A DNA stretch of 64,000 nt from Dipteris shenzhenensis (Eukaryota > Polypodiophyta > Polypodiopsida > Gleicheniales), in the NCBI GenBank assembly GCA_047967505.1, contig CM106538.1. The stretch is one strand, 5' to 3'. The stretch's first letter is position 1; every line of letters begins with the position of its first letter. The notes below the pieces were generated by a model that worked only from the letters and a program-made list of their open reading frames with translations, did no database searches and was not told where the DNA came from. Below are positions 1 to 10,243 of this stretch, in pieces. Both the position numbers and the translations under genes were made by a program.

Positions 1-235
1 CTGGCGCTACTTGTTGAAGATGAAGACATCCTACAAACAAAACCCAAAAAAATTTGCTTTTCTTCAAATATTTAATTTTAAAACTTTGTGGCTTCATGAG
101 GTAGAGGCGGAGGGCTACTATCACCATCACTCCATGCATCCGTAACGGTCTCTCCTGAAGATCCCACCTCATATCGCCGACGCTTCGCCTCCTCACGACG
201 AGCATAGGGCAACATATGCGGGTGTGCATTGCATC
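1..235 (-). pseudogene. Duplicated fragments of family 1 transposase exons 1 and 2
   Basis: Positions 93-235 (minus) repeat the start of transposase exon 2, beginning right after a splice-acceptor-like GATACAG and ending abruptly inside the Pro/acidic segment. Positions 1-78 then repeat the upstream leader and first codons of exon 1, almost identical to 477-560. This is a third, truncated round of the tandem duplication seen at 320-1822. No complete reading frame is possible. Confidence 0.7.
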
Positions 236-319
236 CTGTATCAAATTAAAATGGGATCATAACTCAAACATATGAACACCCATAGGTATCTCAATCAACC
301 TTAACTCTTTAACACTTAC

Positions 320-505
320 CATGTTTACGGTCGCATCCCATTCTCCATACTTTGAGATGTGATTGAGTGTAATCCTACGTGCACGATACATGTTTCCTCG
401 ACATCGATCACACATACATTTGATTTTTTGCTCCAACCACATTTCGTGATGGTGGATACGGAGGGACTCATCCTCACTGGCGCTACTTGTTGAAGATGAA
501 GACAT
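320..505 (-). pseudogene. Family 1 transposase exon 1 (duplicate copy)
   Basis: This 62-codon exon opens MSSSSTSS and carries CxCDRC, followed by a basic stretch and an ISKYGEW-like motif. That is the N-terminal zinc-binding layout of plant CACTA Tnp2-associated proteins. It ends at a consensus donor (ATG then GTAAGT on the minus strand). It is nearly identical to the exon at 1637-1822, about 1.3 kb away, and is part of a local tandem duplication rather than a separate gene. Confidence 0.75.
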
Positions 506-549
506 CCTACAAACAAAACCCAAAAAAATTTGCTTTTCTTCAAATATTT

Positions 550-720
550 AATTTTAAACTCTGTGGCGCGTCTGGAGGCGCATCTAAAACCACGTCTATC
601 CGTTCTATGGTGCACGTCTATAGGCGTGTCTAAAACCGCATCTACGAGCTGTGTATTTAGATGCGCTTATAGATGCAGTTTTCGACACGACTATAGATGC
701 GGTTTTCAAATCTACTTATA
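550..720. repeat. Family 1 motif array (duplicated central promoter segment)
   Basis: Degenerate copies of CGTCTATA and TATAGACG spaced roughly 12 bp apart. The segment corresponds to the central array at 1880-2050 and was carried here by the tandem duplication of the transposase 5' region. Confidence 0.65.
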
Positions 721-725
721 GTGCG

Positions 726-1108
726 CTTGCTTTGCTTCAATATGCTTCCACGTAGGAGAGTCTACGGGAGTTCTCCACTTGCCATCGGTTGATCGATGGG
801 AGGAATGGCATGACATGAGCTTTGCAATGGATTTGCACTTGAACATATGTTGGATGCGAGGGATTATGGGAAAATGTTGCAAAACCTTATGAGGCACGTC
901 CAAAGTTTTGAAATCTGCTCTATATCTTGCCTCTCCACAAGTAGGGCACTCTCTTGCATCCTTATGTAGTCCACGAAACAAAACGCAATAGTTGACGCAT
1001 GCATGGATGCACTTGTAATCTAATCCTCCAAGAGAGGTCACATGTTGCCTTGCCATATCTCTTGAGATCGGTAATTTATTCTCCCTTGGAAGCATTTTAC
1101 ACAATAGC
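726..1108 (-). pseudogene. Tnp2-type transposase exon 3 (CACTA, N-terminal part of Transposase_21)
   Basis: The translated product reads KMLPRENKLP near its start, then a motif with DYKxIHACVN, a CPTCGEARY zinc motif, VLQHFPIIPRIQHMF, and a DGKWRTPVDSPTWK segment. This is the characteristic order of plant CACTA Tnp2 proteins (initial Cys pair, 'FPxxPRLQ' and 'DSPAWK' blocks). Splicing to exon 2 across a ~93-bp intron keeps the frame (exon 2 ends CTCAA, exon 3 begins G). The exon is cut near 726, where it abuts the duplicated central array, so the catalytic core that should follow is missing. It is the longest Tnp2 block in the window. Confidence 0.88.
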
Positions 1109-1201
1109 CTGCACGTGAAGACCATAAATGAGGAAAAGCATTCGAGTAATTGACCCACTAGCATAATTCAACATGTTTGCAAAATAGACTTTAAAGCTTA
1201 C

Positions 1202-1563
1202 TTGAGTAATGCATTCAAACTTGCATTGCTCCATCCATAGATGGTTTGCAAGTTTAGTAACTCAAGGGAGGCACGTAGAACAAAGAATGTGCACCCCTCA
1301 AACAGTGGAGTCGATCCTGCAGTAAAAAGATCATCTTGCACCATGCTATCATCCCTCCCTTCGGATTGATGGACATATAAATCCCGCACCATATCATCAA
1401 ACACCTCCTCCTCCACGGCTTCATGAGGTAATGGCGGAGGGCTACTATCACCGTCACTCCATGCATCCGTAACGGTCCCTCTTGAAGATCCCACCTCATA
1501 TCGCCGATGCTGCGCCTCCTCACAGCGAGCATAGGGCAACATATGCGAGTGTGGCACTACATC
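1202..1563 (-). pseudogene. Family 1 transposase exon 2
   Basis: This exon starts after a GATACAG acceptor and ends at a GTAAGC donor. It encodes a Pro-rich and acidic linker (PPPLPHEAVEEEVFDDMV) followed by LFEGCTFFVLRASLELLNLQ and GWSNASLNALLK. The latter resembles the block immediately before the 'MLPxxNxLP' motif in CACTA Tnp2 proteins. Exon 1 ends on a codon boundary and this exon opens in phase 0. Sister copy at 18723-19089. Confidence 0.82.
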
Positions 1564-1636
1564 CTGTATCAAATCAAAACTCAAACATATGAACACCCAT
1601 AGGTATCTCAATCAACCTTAACTCTTTAACACTTAC

Positions 1637-1822
1637 CATGTTTATGGTCGCATCCCATTCTCCATACTTTGAGATGTGATTGAGTGTAATCCTATGTGCA
1701 CCATACATGTTTCCTCGACATCGATCACACGTACATTTGATTTTTTGCTCCAACCACATTTTGCGATGGTGGATACGGAGGGATTCATCCTCACTGGAGC
1801 TACTTGTTGAAGATGAAGACAT
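1637..1822 (-). pseudogene. Family 1 transposase exon 1
   Basis: The start is placed at 1822 because the outer sister copy (22528) also opens with MSSSSTSSSS. The exon is exactly 62 codons and ends at a perfect GTAAGT donor. It contains CTCDRC, likely the N-terminal zinc-binding module of Tnp2-like proteins, plus a Ser-rich leader and an acidic EDES patch. With 1202-1563 and 726-1108 it forms a three-exon 5' half of a transposase transcribed leftward from the central promoter. Confidence 0.8.
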
Positions 1823-1869
1823 CCTACAAACAAACAACCCAAAAAAATTTGCTTTTCTTCAAATATTTA

Positions 1870-2590
1870 ATTTTAAAACTCTGTGGCGCATCTAAAACCG
1901 CGTCTGTAAGTTCTGTGGTGCACGTCTATAGGCACATCTAAAACCGCATCTACGAGCTATGTATTTAGATGCGAAATTACACGCGCTTATAGACACGCTT
2001 ATAGATGCGGTTTTTGACATGACTGTAGACACGGTTTTCAAATCTACTTTTAGTGTGCTTGCTTTGCTTTTCTTCACATAAGCTTCACACAGCTTGCTTG
2101 CTTTGTTATTAACAGATCCATAGTCCGACACTTAAGAGAAGGCATCCACACTTACTTCTAGGCTTACACTTAAGAGGAAGGCACCCACACTTACTTCTAG
2201 GCTTACAGGAGAAGAGGGTGAACAAGGAAGAGAAGCAACTTTGAAGAAGGAAAAGAAGCTTCCATACCTCTATCCAAGGTAAGTCTCTTTACGGTTGATC
2301 TTCTTTGGAAGTTGCTCTCTTTGGATTTGTCCTTTGTCATATCCAAGAAATGAATGATTTTGGTATCAGTGTTATGCTTTTGTGTCGGGCGCATGTCCTT
2401 TTCCACTTTTTAGAATAGTCAGTCTGTCAGAGCGTGTCTAAAACTACGTCTACAAGCACGTCTATCGACGCGTCTAGCCTGTTTACAAACACAGACAGCC
2501 GCGTCTATAGACATGCTGTTATACGCAAAAATAGATGCGCTTCTCAGATGCATTTATAGATGTGCTCCGATAGTTTTAGACGCTTCCCTT
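1870..2590. promoter_or_regulatory. Central divergent promoter region of family 1 element, copy 1
   Basis: This interval separates the leftward transposase from the rightward second gene. It holds two arrays of the ~12-bp CGTCTATA/TATAGACG motif (about 1885-2050 and 2425-2580). Between them lies a spacer with a near-perfect repeat of an 'aaggca-ccacacttacttctaggcttaca' type segment at 2130-2210 and a GTAAGT at about 2279 that could end a noncoding first exon. The same arrangement exists at 21815-22480. A promoter role is inferred from the divergent layout; no clear TATA box was identified. Confidence 0.55.
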
Positions 2591-2710
2591 CCCTTCCCTT
2601 CTCTTCTCTTCCCTTCCCTTCCCTTCTCTTCCCTTCCCTTTTCTCTCTCTTTTTCTCTTCTTTTTCTCTTCTCAGCTCATCAGTAATCTTCTTTTTTTCT
2701 TTTTTCCAGT
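2584..2710. repeat. Pyrimidine tract (CCCTTCC/CTCTTCT) before the second gene
   Basis: About 120 bp of almost pure C/T on the plus strand, ending in a strong polypyrimidine-AG acceptor just before the start codon at 2716. The homologous position in the outer element (21000-21810) has expanded to roughly 800 bp. Confidence 0.8.
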
Positions 2711-2715
2711 TCATC

Positions 2716-3964
2716 ATGTGGCCAGGAATCTCTTTAGGCTCACATGATCTCCGAGAGTCTATTTTTAGGGAGTTATATAACCTTTTAGGACACCCTCCCA
2801 GTCTTGCGGAGTTATACGGCTACATGATGGGTACTCTAAACACCCCCCAGGAGTCGGCACTATAGACTCCAAGCCACCTCAATCCCACACCAGCTGAGAT
2901 TACCACAGCGGAGTCAGCACAGCCTAGCCAGCTACACAATCGAGGCCTTTCCCCCATGCCATCTTATGCCCCTTCCCCCATGCCATCAGGAGGTCCTATC
3001 TTGCAGAGCCATCGGCATACTCCTGTGCAATCGAGACTCGGTTCTCTAGCTACAAGTGATCCACGTAGTCCCGTGCAGTCTCCAGCTACGAGTGGCCAAT
3101 GTACTAGCTCGACACGACACGGTAGTAGACATAGTAGCACGGAGAGCGGTGGGGGATGCATGGCACAGTGCTTTGGGAGGGGTGGTGGTGGGGACGATGA
3201 TGATTCAGATGATTTAGACGTGCCTCCGAGTGATGGTATGATCTTCTATGACATCACTCAGACAGGAGGCATCTTGATGGATGCACGGGGGAAGGACATC
3301 ATGGTCGTCATGCGCTCTGTAATTGCTAACAATTACAGAGATTGCTTCATCCACTACAAAGACTAGCAAAAGAGGTTGGCTGATGAGACCCTCGCTGCTG
3401 TTCACCCTAGGTATCCTAACCCCCCCAATCGTCAGTTCACAGATAAATGGGTCAAGTCATTGTTACGATACTTGGCAATAAAAGATCTTCGCTTAAGAGG
3501 CAGGCACTAGCGGAGCTTACCAAGCTCGAGGGAGGTCAACCACCAAGGGGCCCGCCCCACACGGCTCACAAGCATGAGTGGAAGAAAGCAATGAAGTCAG
3601 CGAGGGAGGACCCCGGTCTATAGCACGTGGAGGCACGAAGGATCCAGATGGAGCAATATGGAAGCGTGCATTTTGATGCAGGGGGTGTTGAATCACGGGA
3701 GGCCCAATTTGGCAGTATCGATCTCAAATTATATTGTTTATGTGGTTTATTAGGAGGTTGTTTCTTTGTACTAACCCCTCTGCAAATTGTGTTGTCTTGC
3801 AGCTTGATATCGTGGGCAGATACCCTACTCCTATCAAGATAGCCTACCACCACCACCATCGTAGAGGAGATACATGGAAGCACTTCTATCATGATGGGTT
3901 GATTACTGAGGAGCAGTATATCCAGGCTACTGGAGTGACCCCCGAGGTATTTGAAAGTAATTAA
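2716..3964 (+). pseudogene. TnpA-like second gene of family 1 element, copy 1
   Basis: The start is the first ATG after the polypyrimidine acceptor and matches the sister start at 20983 (MWP). The first block contains LRESIFRELYNLLGHPP, followed by a Pro/Ser/Gln-rich segment and DDDDSDDLDVPPSDG. Next come a conserved block around FYDITQTGGILMDARGKDI and a DKW-K-RYLAIK region. A spliced 3' block (3797-3963) reads RGDTWKHFYHDGLITEEQY. The organisation is consistent with the second, DNA-binding (TnpA/Transposase_24-like) CACTA protein, but the family assignment is inference. An in-frame TAG at 2863 replaces a Gln codon of the sister copy, another stop lies at 3364, and frame shifts follow near 3460. 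It cannot encode a full protein. Confidence 0.65.
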
Positions 3965-3984
3965 ATAATGTCAATATTATAAGT

Positions 3985-4222
3985 AAAGATTTTCTATACA
4001 CGCATTCAACAATGCATCTATTTGTTTTTTAAATTTTTTGCAGAGCGTCTATTTACGTGTATATGCACGTCTATACATGTATTTGTTTGCTATATAGACG
4101 CATCATTAGACACGGGTCTCTAGATGCATAAATAGACATACAAATAGATGCATCTGTAAGTTTTTTTTAAAGTTCAGTAAACGCATCTGTGTGCGCATCT
4201 GTGGATGCTTTGTCTTGTTGTG
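3985..4222. repeat. Subterminal motif array and right terminus (type A end), family 1 copy 1
   Basis: Dense CGTCTATA/TAGACGC-like units up to the terminus at 4222. Read inward, the last ~75 bp align closely with the ends at 14916 and 19989, including a shared A-rich spacer after GTTTACTGAAC. Confidence 0.8.
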
Positions 4223-5780
4223 TTTATGACATTGACTCGAGCCTCATTGGTCTTGAGCGATCAGACATAGATGCTTCAGATGTTAGCATGGATCAGCCCG
4301 TAGTTTTTGATCATGCACATTCATCGGTAAGCCCTCAGCATGAGGCACATTTGACAATAAGCCCTTAGCACAAGGTAGTCCCATCGACATTAGCACAGTC
4401 TGATTCTTATGATGCCATCTTTATGCATGGATCCCAACTCCATCCTTTGCCACAGATGTAGATACTCACAGCAGGAGTTCATCGATCATGCAGTTATTCA
4501 GCAGGTAAGTCCTCAATATGAGGCATTCATATCTTCTACCACATGCTGAGATATATGCCATAGCACATTCATCTCTTTAGGTGATTTCATTTCAGCATCG
4601 ATCCCTGATACTTTCACCTCTGATATGGAGCACATCATCTTCTTGGACACAGTTTCCATGAGTAGTATAGATCAGCAGATGAGTCTTCAGGACATTCCAG
4701 CATCGGCTATTAAGTACTCTCATGTCTTATCTATGCCTACAGATTGTGGCGTACGTTAGACTAAAGATTTTCGTCAAAGCATAGTATGAATTCTCTACAC
4801 ATAATGTACATACAACAGTATCCACAAAGTCTGTTATTGCTATATAAACAACCTACAAAATGTTAACAACCTTTCAGTACCAATCATGTATAACTGCTGC
4901 CTAGAACGCCTTTCGGAGAGAACGTTTTGCATCTTTATTAATCGCCAAATTATTAAGGAGTTCCAATTGTTTCGGATGTCTACTACCATAGGAGAGAACG
5001 AGGGAAGTACTGAATGTTGATGGCAAAACCTTTCCATCTTGTTTGTGACCCAACAAAGGCATCTAGACATGCATGACAATTAATCAGTAGACGATTGACT
5101 TGTGCCTTTGTGAACCAACAATACAGTATTCGACTGAAACCATACCAACACCAAGTCATAAAAAATGACAACAAAATCATGCAAATGACAAGTCAACTCT
5201 ATTTTTGAAAAAAACCCAAGAAATGTGGATTTTTTCAAATTTAGAGGGACTAAATATACACTTCATGTCAAACATTTTTAAAAACTAGTACTTTTATGAT
5301 GCATAAAATATTACTTACATTTAACTCCAAAACCCAAAAATTTCTAGTATTATCAATTGAAAAAAGAGTTCTCTTCTTTAATTTGAAAAACACAACAAAT
5401 TACAAAGGAGAAGAAACTGCTTCATTCAACTAAGAGAGTTGTTAGAGCTTTTGCTTTAAAATACCAATTGTTTTTCGTGCAATTGCCCATATATTTTTAA
5501 CTCAAATCCATAGACAAGAATTTCTACATCCTATAAATCAAGCATGTCCACACATCAATGAATTCCATTTTTTTTCTTTTATTACGCTGTTTAAGCATCT
5601 ATAGATGATATGTTCCTTGAAGTCCATTGGTTGAAAGAATTTTTTATGAATTGAATTCCACATAAGTAACAACATTGCCCTCATGGATAAGTATAAATTT
5701 CTAGAATATTTGCTGTAAATAGCATACTATCCACAAATTGAGAATTGGTAAAATGATGTTATTTCTATTCTATTCTTTAA
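4223..5780. other. Flank of family 1 copy 1; weakly coding-like, unrecognised
   Basis: Positions 4228-4500 read for a while without stops on the plus strand as an acidic sequence (for example SDIDASDVSMDQPVV), with a repeated 'cctcagcatgaggca' motif at about 4330, 4370 and 4512. Stops then accumulate. Positions 4830-5170 hold short minus-strand frames of no recognised family. The rest is AT-rich, with nothing identified. Confidence 0.35.
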
Positions 5781-6250
5781 GGAGACAAATACCAGACTTG
5801 CCATGTGGCATCGATATGGAGGTATGGGGAGGAATTATAGAGGTTCGGGAAAGGATAAGCGAGGTTCGGTAAGAAGAGGAGCTCTGGACATATTAAAATG
5901 CCATGTGGCAAAAGCCAGACACGTAGACTGTGTGAACAAGGAGACTTGTGGCAATGTGGTGCCCTACGGGGCGAGGTACACGTGCAAAACTGCTCATGAT
6001 GATGTGGCCTAGTGGCCACAAAGGGGTTGCAGGCAGGTCACAGCAATGGACTAGCAAATTGGCAGCTGCCACAGACTTGCAGTAGTCACTGGAATAAATG
6101 AGGCATGGCGGCATGGGACCCATGTTGCTACGTGCTGTGAAATTGATACGCACTATGTGGACTGAATTGATACGTGGTGACGAGGGCGTACAAATCGACA
6201 CGGTTAGCGAGGGCACGATTAGTGAGGGCGCACAGGGCAGGACAGAGGGG
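5780..6250. other. Anonymous segment preceding the GA minisatellite
   Basis: No gene seen. The text CATGATGATGTGGC near 5997 resembles GATGATGTGGC motifs beside other GA arrays at 26228 and 26292, so this may be the unique part of a dispersed GA-tailed repeat. Confidence 0.3.
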
Positions 6251-6266
6251 CCTGTAGAGAGAGAGG

Positions 6267-6303
<37 letters not shown>

Positions 6304-6306
6304 AGG

Positions 6307-6364
<58 letters not shown>

Positions 6365-6472
6365 CAGCAAAGAAGTGTTTGCAGATCATGCCCTTCTTCA
6401 AGAGAGCGAAGGGGAGGAGGGGGAAAGAGAGAGAAGAGAGCCAGAGATAGATAGATAGATAGATAGATAGAG

Positions 6473-6543
<71 letters not shown>

Positions 6544-6669
6544 CACCAAAGAAGTGTTTGCAGATCATGCCTTTCTTCAAGAGAGCGAAGGGGGGGAGGG
6601 GGCAAGAGAGAGAAGAGAGCCAGAGATAGATAGATAGATAGGGAGATAGATAGATAGATAGATAGAGAT

Positions 6670-6734
<65 letters not shown>

Positions 6735-6816
6735 CACTGAAGAAGTGTTTGCAAATCATGCCCTTCTTCAAGAGAGTGAAGGGGGGGAGGGGGCAAGAGA
6801 GAGAAGAGAGCGAGAG

Positions 6817-6898
<82 letters not shown>

Positions 6899-6920
6899 AC
6901 ACACACACACACACACACAC
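6250..6920. repeat. Composite GA/GATA minisatellite, unit about 180-190 bp
   Basis: A ~60-bp unique core containing AAGAAGTGTTTGCA, followed by GGGGGAGGGGG, (GATA)n and then long (GA)n, recurs at about 6361, 6541 and 6731. The block ends in (CA)n at 6895-6920. The order core, G-rich, GATA, GA is the same in each unit, so this is a higher-order tandem repeat rather than one drifting microsatellite. Confidence 0.9.
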
Positions 6921-6929
6921 TTTTCCACC

Positions 6930-8220
6930 CGTTGACAAGGGTGCCAAGAAATGAGATTAGTAGTGGTATTAGAACCCCAATTTCTACGAGTTATAATGTT
7001 ATGGACTTTTACGACATAGGGATCACTAGATCATTTTTGAGCAATGATATAATGGGTTATACAATGTCGAACATACCGTAAATCACTAGAGTAAAGGGGG
7101 ATTTAATACCCCCATATCTGAATGGAAAAATGGATATATCGGATTTTTCGGATAGTACGGGATGCCTCATATGGATTAAATACCCCTATAGACCCAAATC
7201 GGTATAATACTGCATGAGATTTGAGATATCCTTGCGGGGGATATGCTATATATAAAATAACTAAGCCCGCAAAATACATTAATCATTTAAGGGGGCAATA
7301 GTTTAGAATTGGTTAGGACCTATTATGGGGTTCGTATAGAATTGATTAGGACCTATAAATATCCAGCAGATATTCGTCAATACTAAGAGATGTACGCGGG
7401 ACATAAAATATACATATTAGTTAGAGAAGGGGCTACACTAGGACTGGCAGCTCCACTCTGAGACCCGAAAAGGGTACTAATGAATGGCGCCAATTTTTTA
7501 AGATGGATATGACCACCAAGGGAATCACACCAAATGAACTGGGATGGTGGACTAGGTGGCGGAACAACGGCTCTCTTTAATGGAGGATAACTACCGGCAT
7601 GATTGCCTGAGAGGATTCGGACCACCTCGAGACCCGAAATGAAAGTATCCAAAGGAGTTGCATTACCCCCTGACCCGATAAATGACAACACATTAGATCC
7701 AAGATCTGGATTGAGAAGAAGACGCAGGAAGGATCAGCGCCGCACGAACTCTGAACGACCTGGGAACCTTACCCAAGATGTTGAGTGCATACATCAAGGT
7801 AGAAGGCAAGAAGACACCCCGGACTAAGATCAGGCCATGGATCTCCCATAGGTAAGTGTTTACCTGGGAGTACGCGATTAGAGATGATACGTCTAGACAT
7901 ATTTTTCCCGCCTGGTCTCACGAATGCATGTTATATAAAGCTCGAGGCTGAGCATGGAGACTTTCTTTACGATTACTAGTTTGGAAAGGATAGATATTCT
8001 AGGAGTAGCAAGCTTGTGGTCGCCTAGACGTAGACGCCCTCGGAGCTAAGAAGACCGGAGCATGCTTAGTGCAACTTGCGGTAGTCGAAGTCTCCACAGT
8101 TCGCCTATATCCCCCTTCAGAGAGGTAGTCCATAACGCTATTTGCATCAGGGAGCCGGGCGGGATATACTGCAGTGCAAGCAGTGAGCTCCTTAGAGAAA
8201 CGGAAGGACCATGCATTATA
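6930..8220. other. Anonymous region
   Basis: Moderately GC-balanced sequence without a supported gene. Direct repeats of 'gaattg(g/a)ttaggacctat' occur at about 7307 and 7340. A minus-strand frame at 7383-7691 shows no family resemblance that I can support. Confidence 0.3.
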
Positions 8221-8225
8221 AACAA

Positions 8226-9060
8226 GCCTACGACCCGCGAATAGAATGACTCTCATGTTTTTCCCTTTCAATGAACTATAGAGAACGCAAGAGATTTGAG
8301 AGCAAGAACTGAATGGTTAATGCTAGTGCGATGCTTCTCCATATCATTCGGTTTTTTCGGTATGCTAGAATTGTCATCTCGGAAGGGATCATTGATAGTT
8401 GCTCTTGAAACACAAGAACACGATATATTGTATATCAACTTATGTCCCGTGGCTAGAACGACTTTGGTACTTTTCGACTAATGATCAATGGAGGGCACGA
8501 GGTATTCAACCACGTTAGCTTACTTGTTATCATTGTTACGAGACTACTCCAAGTTGCACTAGTATTCGATGTTTTAGATAAGCCATCACGTAAGGGATCA
8601 TAAACGGCTATTCGGAAATGATAATATGTCCAGACCGGCCGAGTATACTATAGTGGTGAGCAACGCCTTCCCAAAGTGGTCCAAAGAGACCTTACCAATA
8701 CACTCCATGATGGTTGAGGGCGACACCAGCCCAATGAAGACCTAGAGCATAAACCAATATCTGTTATTGATCACTGTAGACCCCCGCGCGGATAGAACGA
8801 CTTTCTTGCATTTCGATTATTGATTGTTGGTGGGCTCAATAGTCTCGACCATATTAATAGACTGATTAGCGTTATCGGATGACTACTACGAGCATAAGTA
8901 CTTCTATATGTTTTAACATCGTAGTACTCCAACCGAGTCCCACAAATGCATGGTATGCTTGATAAAAAATATACCACACAGACCTTACCAGTAAACGACT
9001 CAGTGATGGTCGAGGGCGACACCAGCCTGAGGATGACCTAGAGCAAAAACGACTATCTAT
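8226..9060. repeat. Degenerate tandem repeat, about 335-bp unit
   Basis: Positions around 8448-8780 and 8780-9060 align over most of their length. Both start with a TAGAACGACTTT motif and end with GAGGGCGACACCAGCC followed by a GACCTAGAGCA segment. An earlier partial unit starts near 8233 (TAGAATGACTCTC). The units are strongly diverged, so the array is old. Confidence 0.65.
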
Positions 9061-9868
9061 GTTTAGGCATTTACGGAGAACAGAGAGCGTTATCTAAGAC
9101 GCCGATTACAGATGAGTACTCCTTCAACTGCGGATTAGGAAATGCTGGTCGATGCAGACCCCTATCACTTCGCACAGAGTATGGTGTTTCTGGCCATTTG
9201 GTCTACAACAATGAGCTTGTATGCAGGGGAGAAGAGCGCTGCATACGTGCGATGACTCGTTCTGTCTCTAGATCCCTCCATTCCATTCTGTGTCACAGCG
9301 CCACCGAAGCTTATCTCGAGTTGGTACCCATTTTTCATCACCTTACATTTTCCTTGTTATTCTCTTCATTTTCTGTTGCGGCTGGCTGCTCAGGTTCTAC
9401 TAGCGTTGCTAATTTTAACGTAGCTGGCAGGTGATAGGTTTCTTAACACAACTGGTTACTTCACAGGTTCTTGACAGTTTCTCTTGTCTTGTACGACGGT
9501 TTCTCCAGTCTTGGAACACAAGCTCATCTTTCCATCCTTTTGCTAGTTTTGCTTCCCTTGGCGATGCAGCTCCCTCATAGAATATCTGATCATTCGCTGG
9601 AGCTATCTTGTATGTAGCATATCTGGCACCCCCTACCCCTTGTATTTACTTCTCAGTAGCCTTGCGCATAGTTCTTCTTGTGCTTCATTTTCTATACCTT
9701 CGTCTTACCTTTACGTAGCTTCTTGATAATCGGCTCCTTCTCTTACGCTTTTTATAGATCTAAAGCTTCCTAATAGGAGCTTGTCATCGCGGTTACGTTG
9801 GATCCCGTATATACTAGTAGTTCACTACACGCACACACACACACACACTTGAAAAGTAGTTCACTACA
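9060..9868. other. Pyrimidine-rich anonymous region with small CA repeat
   Basis: No coding support. From about 9240 the plus strand is enriched in C/T. A direct repeat of GTAGTTCACTACACGC at about 9818 and 9856 brackets a short (CA)n tract. Confidence 0.4.
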
Positions 9869-10022
9869 CGCCTTGATAGCTTCTTGGTTGCCCTTGCGGT
9901 AACAACAATAGCATGCAGTTTGGTTTGTGTCTAACCAAACTGCATGCTATTGTTGTTACCGCAAAATCAAACTGCATGCTATTGTTGTTACCGCAAGGGC
10001 AACCAAGAAGCTATCAAGGCGT
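9869..10022. repeat. Near-perfect hairpin (inverted repeat) with duplicated segment in one arm
   Basis: The left arm 9869-9925 is the reverse complement of 9933-10022 with a 7-nt loop (9926-9932). The right arm contains an extra 32-bp tandem copy of its inner part (periodicity 9937 to 9969). Outside that duplication the 57-bp arms pair without visible mismatch, so the structure is recent or selected. Confidence 0.92.
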
Positions 10023-10243
10023 TTAGTGTTAATGTTGCTTGTCTTAACTATTTTTTTCCTTCTTGGTCTAAGGATATATGGACATTTTTATTTCATATTC
10101 ATTGAGTTGTTTAATATTTTATTTCATATGGACACATACACACACATATTCACCCATTAATTGCTCTCAACATACACACTCACACACACACCCAAGCGCG
10201 CGCACACACTTTTTTTTAAAGGGCTAATTCAAGTAGCTTAATA

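Larger units (their letters stand above)
1..4222. mobile_element. CACTA-like element, family 1, copy 1 (left end outside the window)
   Basis: The right terminus is at 4222. Read inward on the minus strand it begins CACAACAAGACAAAGCA, matching the termini at 14916 and 19989. The element carries transposase exons on the minus strand (1-1822), a central region with motif arrays (about 1870-2590), and a second TnpA-like gene on the plus strand (2716-3964). A terminal motif array fills about 3985-4222. The bases after the terminus are TTT. The left end and the matching target duplication lie before the window. The transposase half is partly tandem-duplicated. Assignment to the CACTA (En/Spm) superfamily rests on the Tnp2-type protein fragments and on the 3-bp duplications of its two sister copies. 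Confidence 0.85.

Noticed and set aside
4840-5180. Minus-strand frames with KMERFCHQ and NRLLINCHACLDAFVG wording
   Set aside because: They give a faint impression of a decayed gene tail, but no domain could be named and frames disagree; kept only as an anonymous flank.
5777-6019. Overlapping small frames near 5.8-6.2 kb
   Set aside because: Both strands are open by chance; no family signature, no splice logic and no start context.
6930-9060. Possible organellar (mitochondrial) DNA insertion
   Set aside because: Base composition is somewhat different from the surroundings, but no organellar gene, intron domain or tRNA could be recognised.
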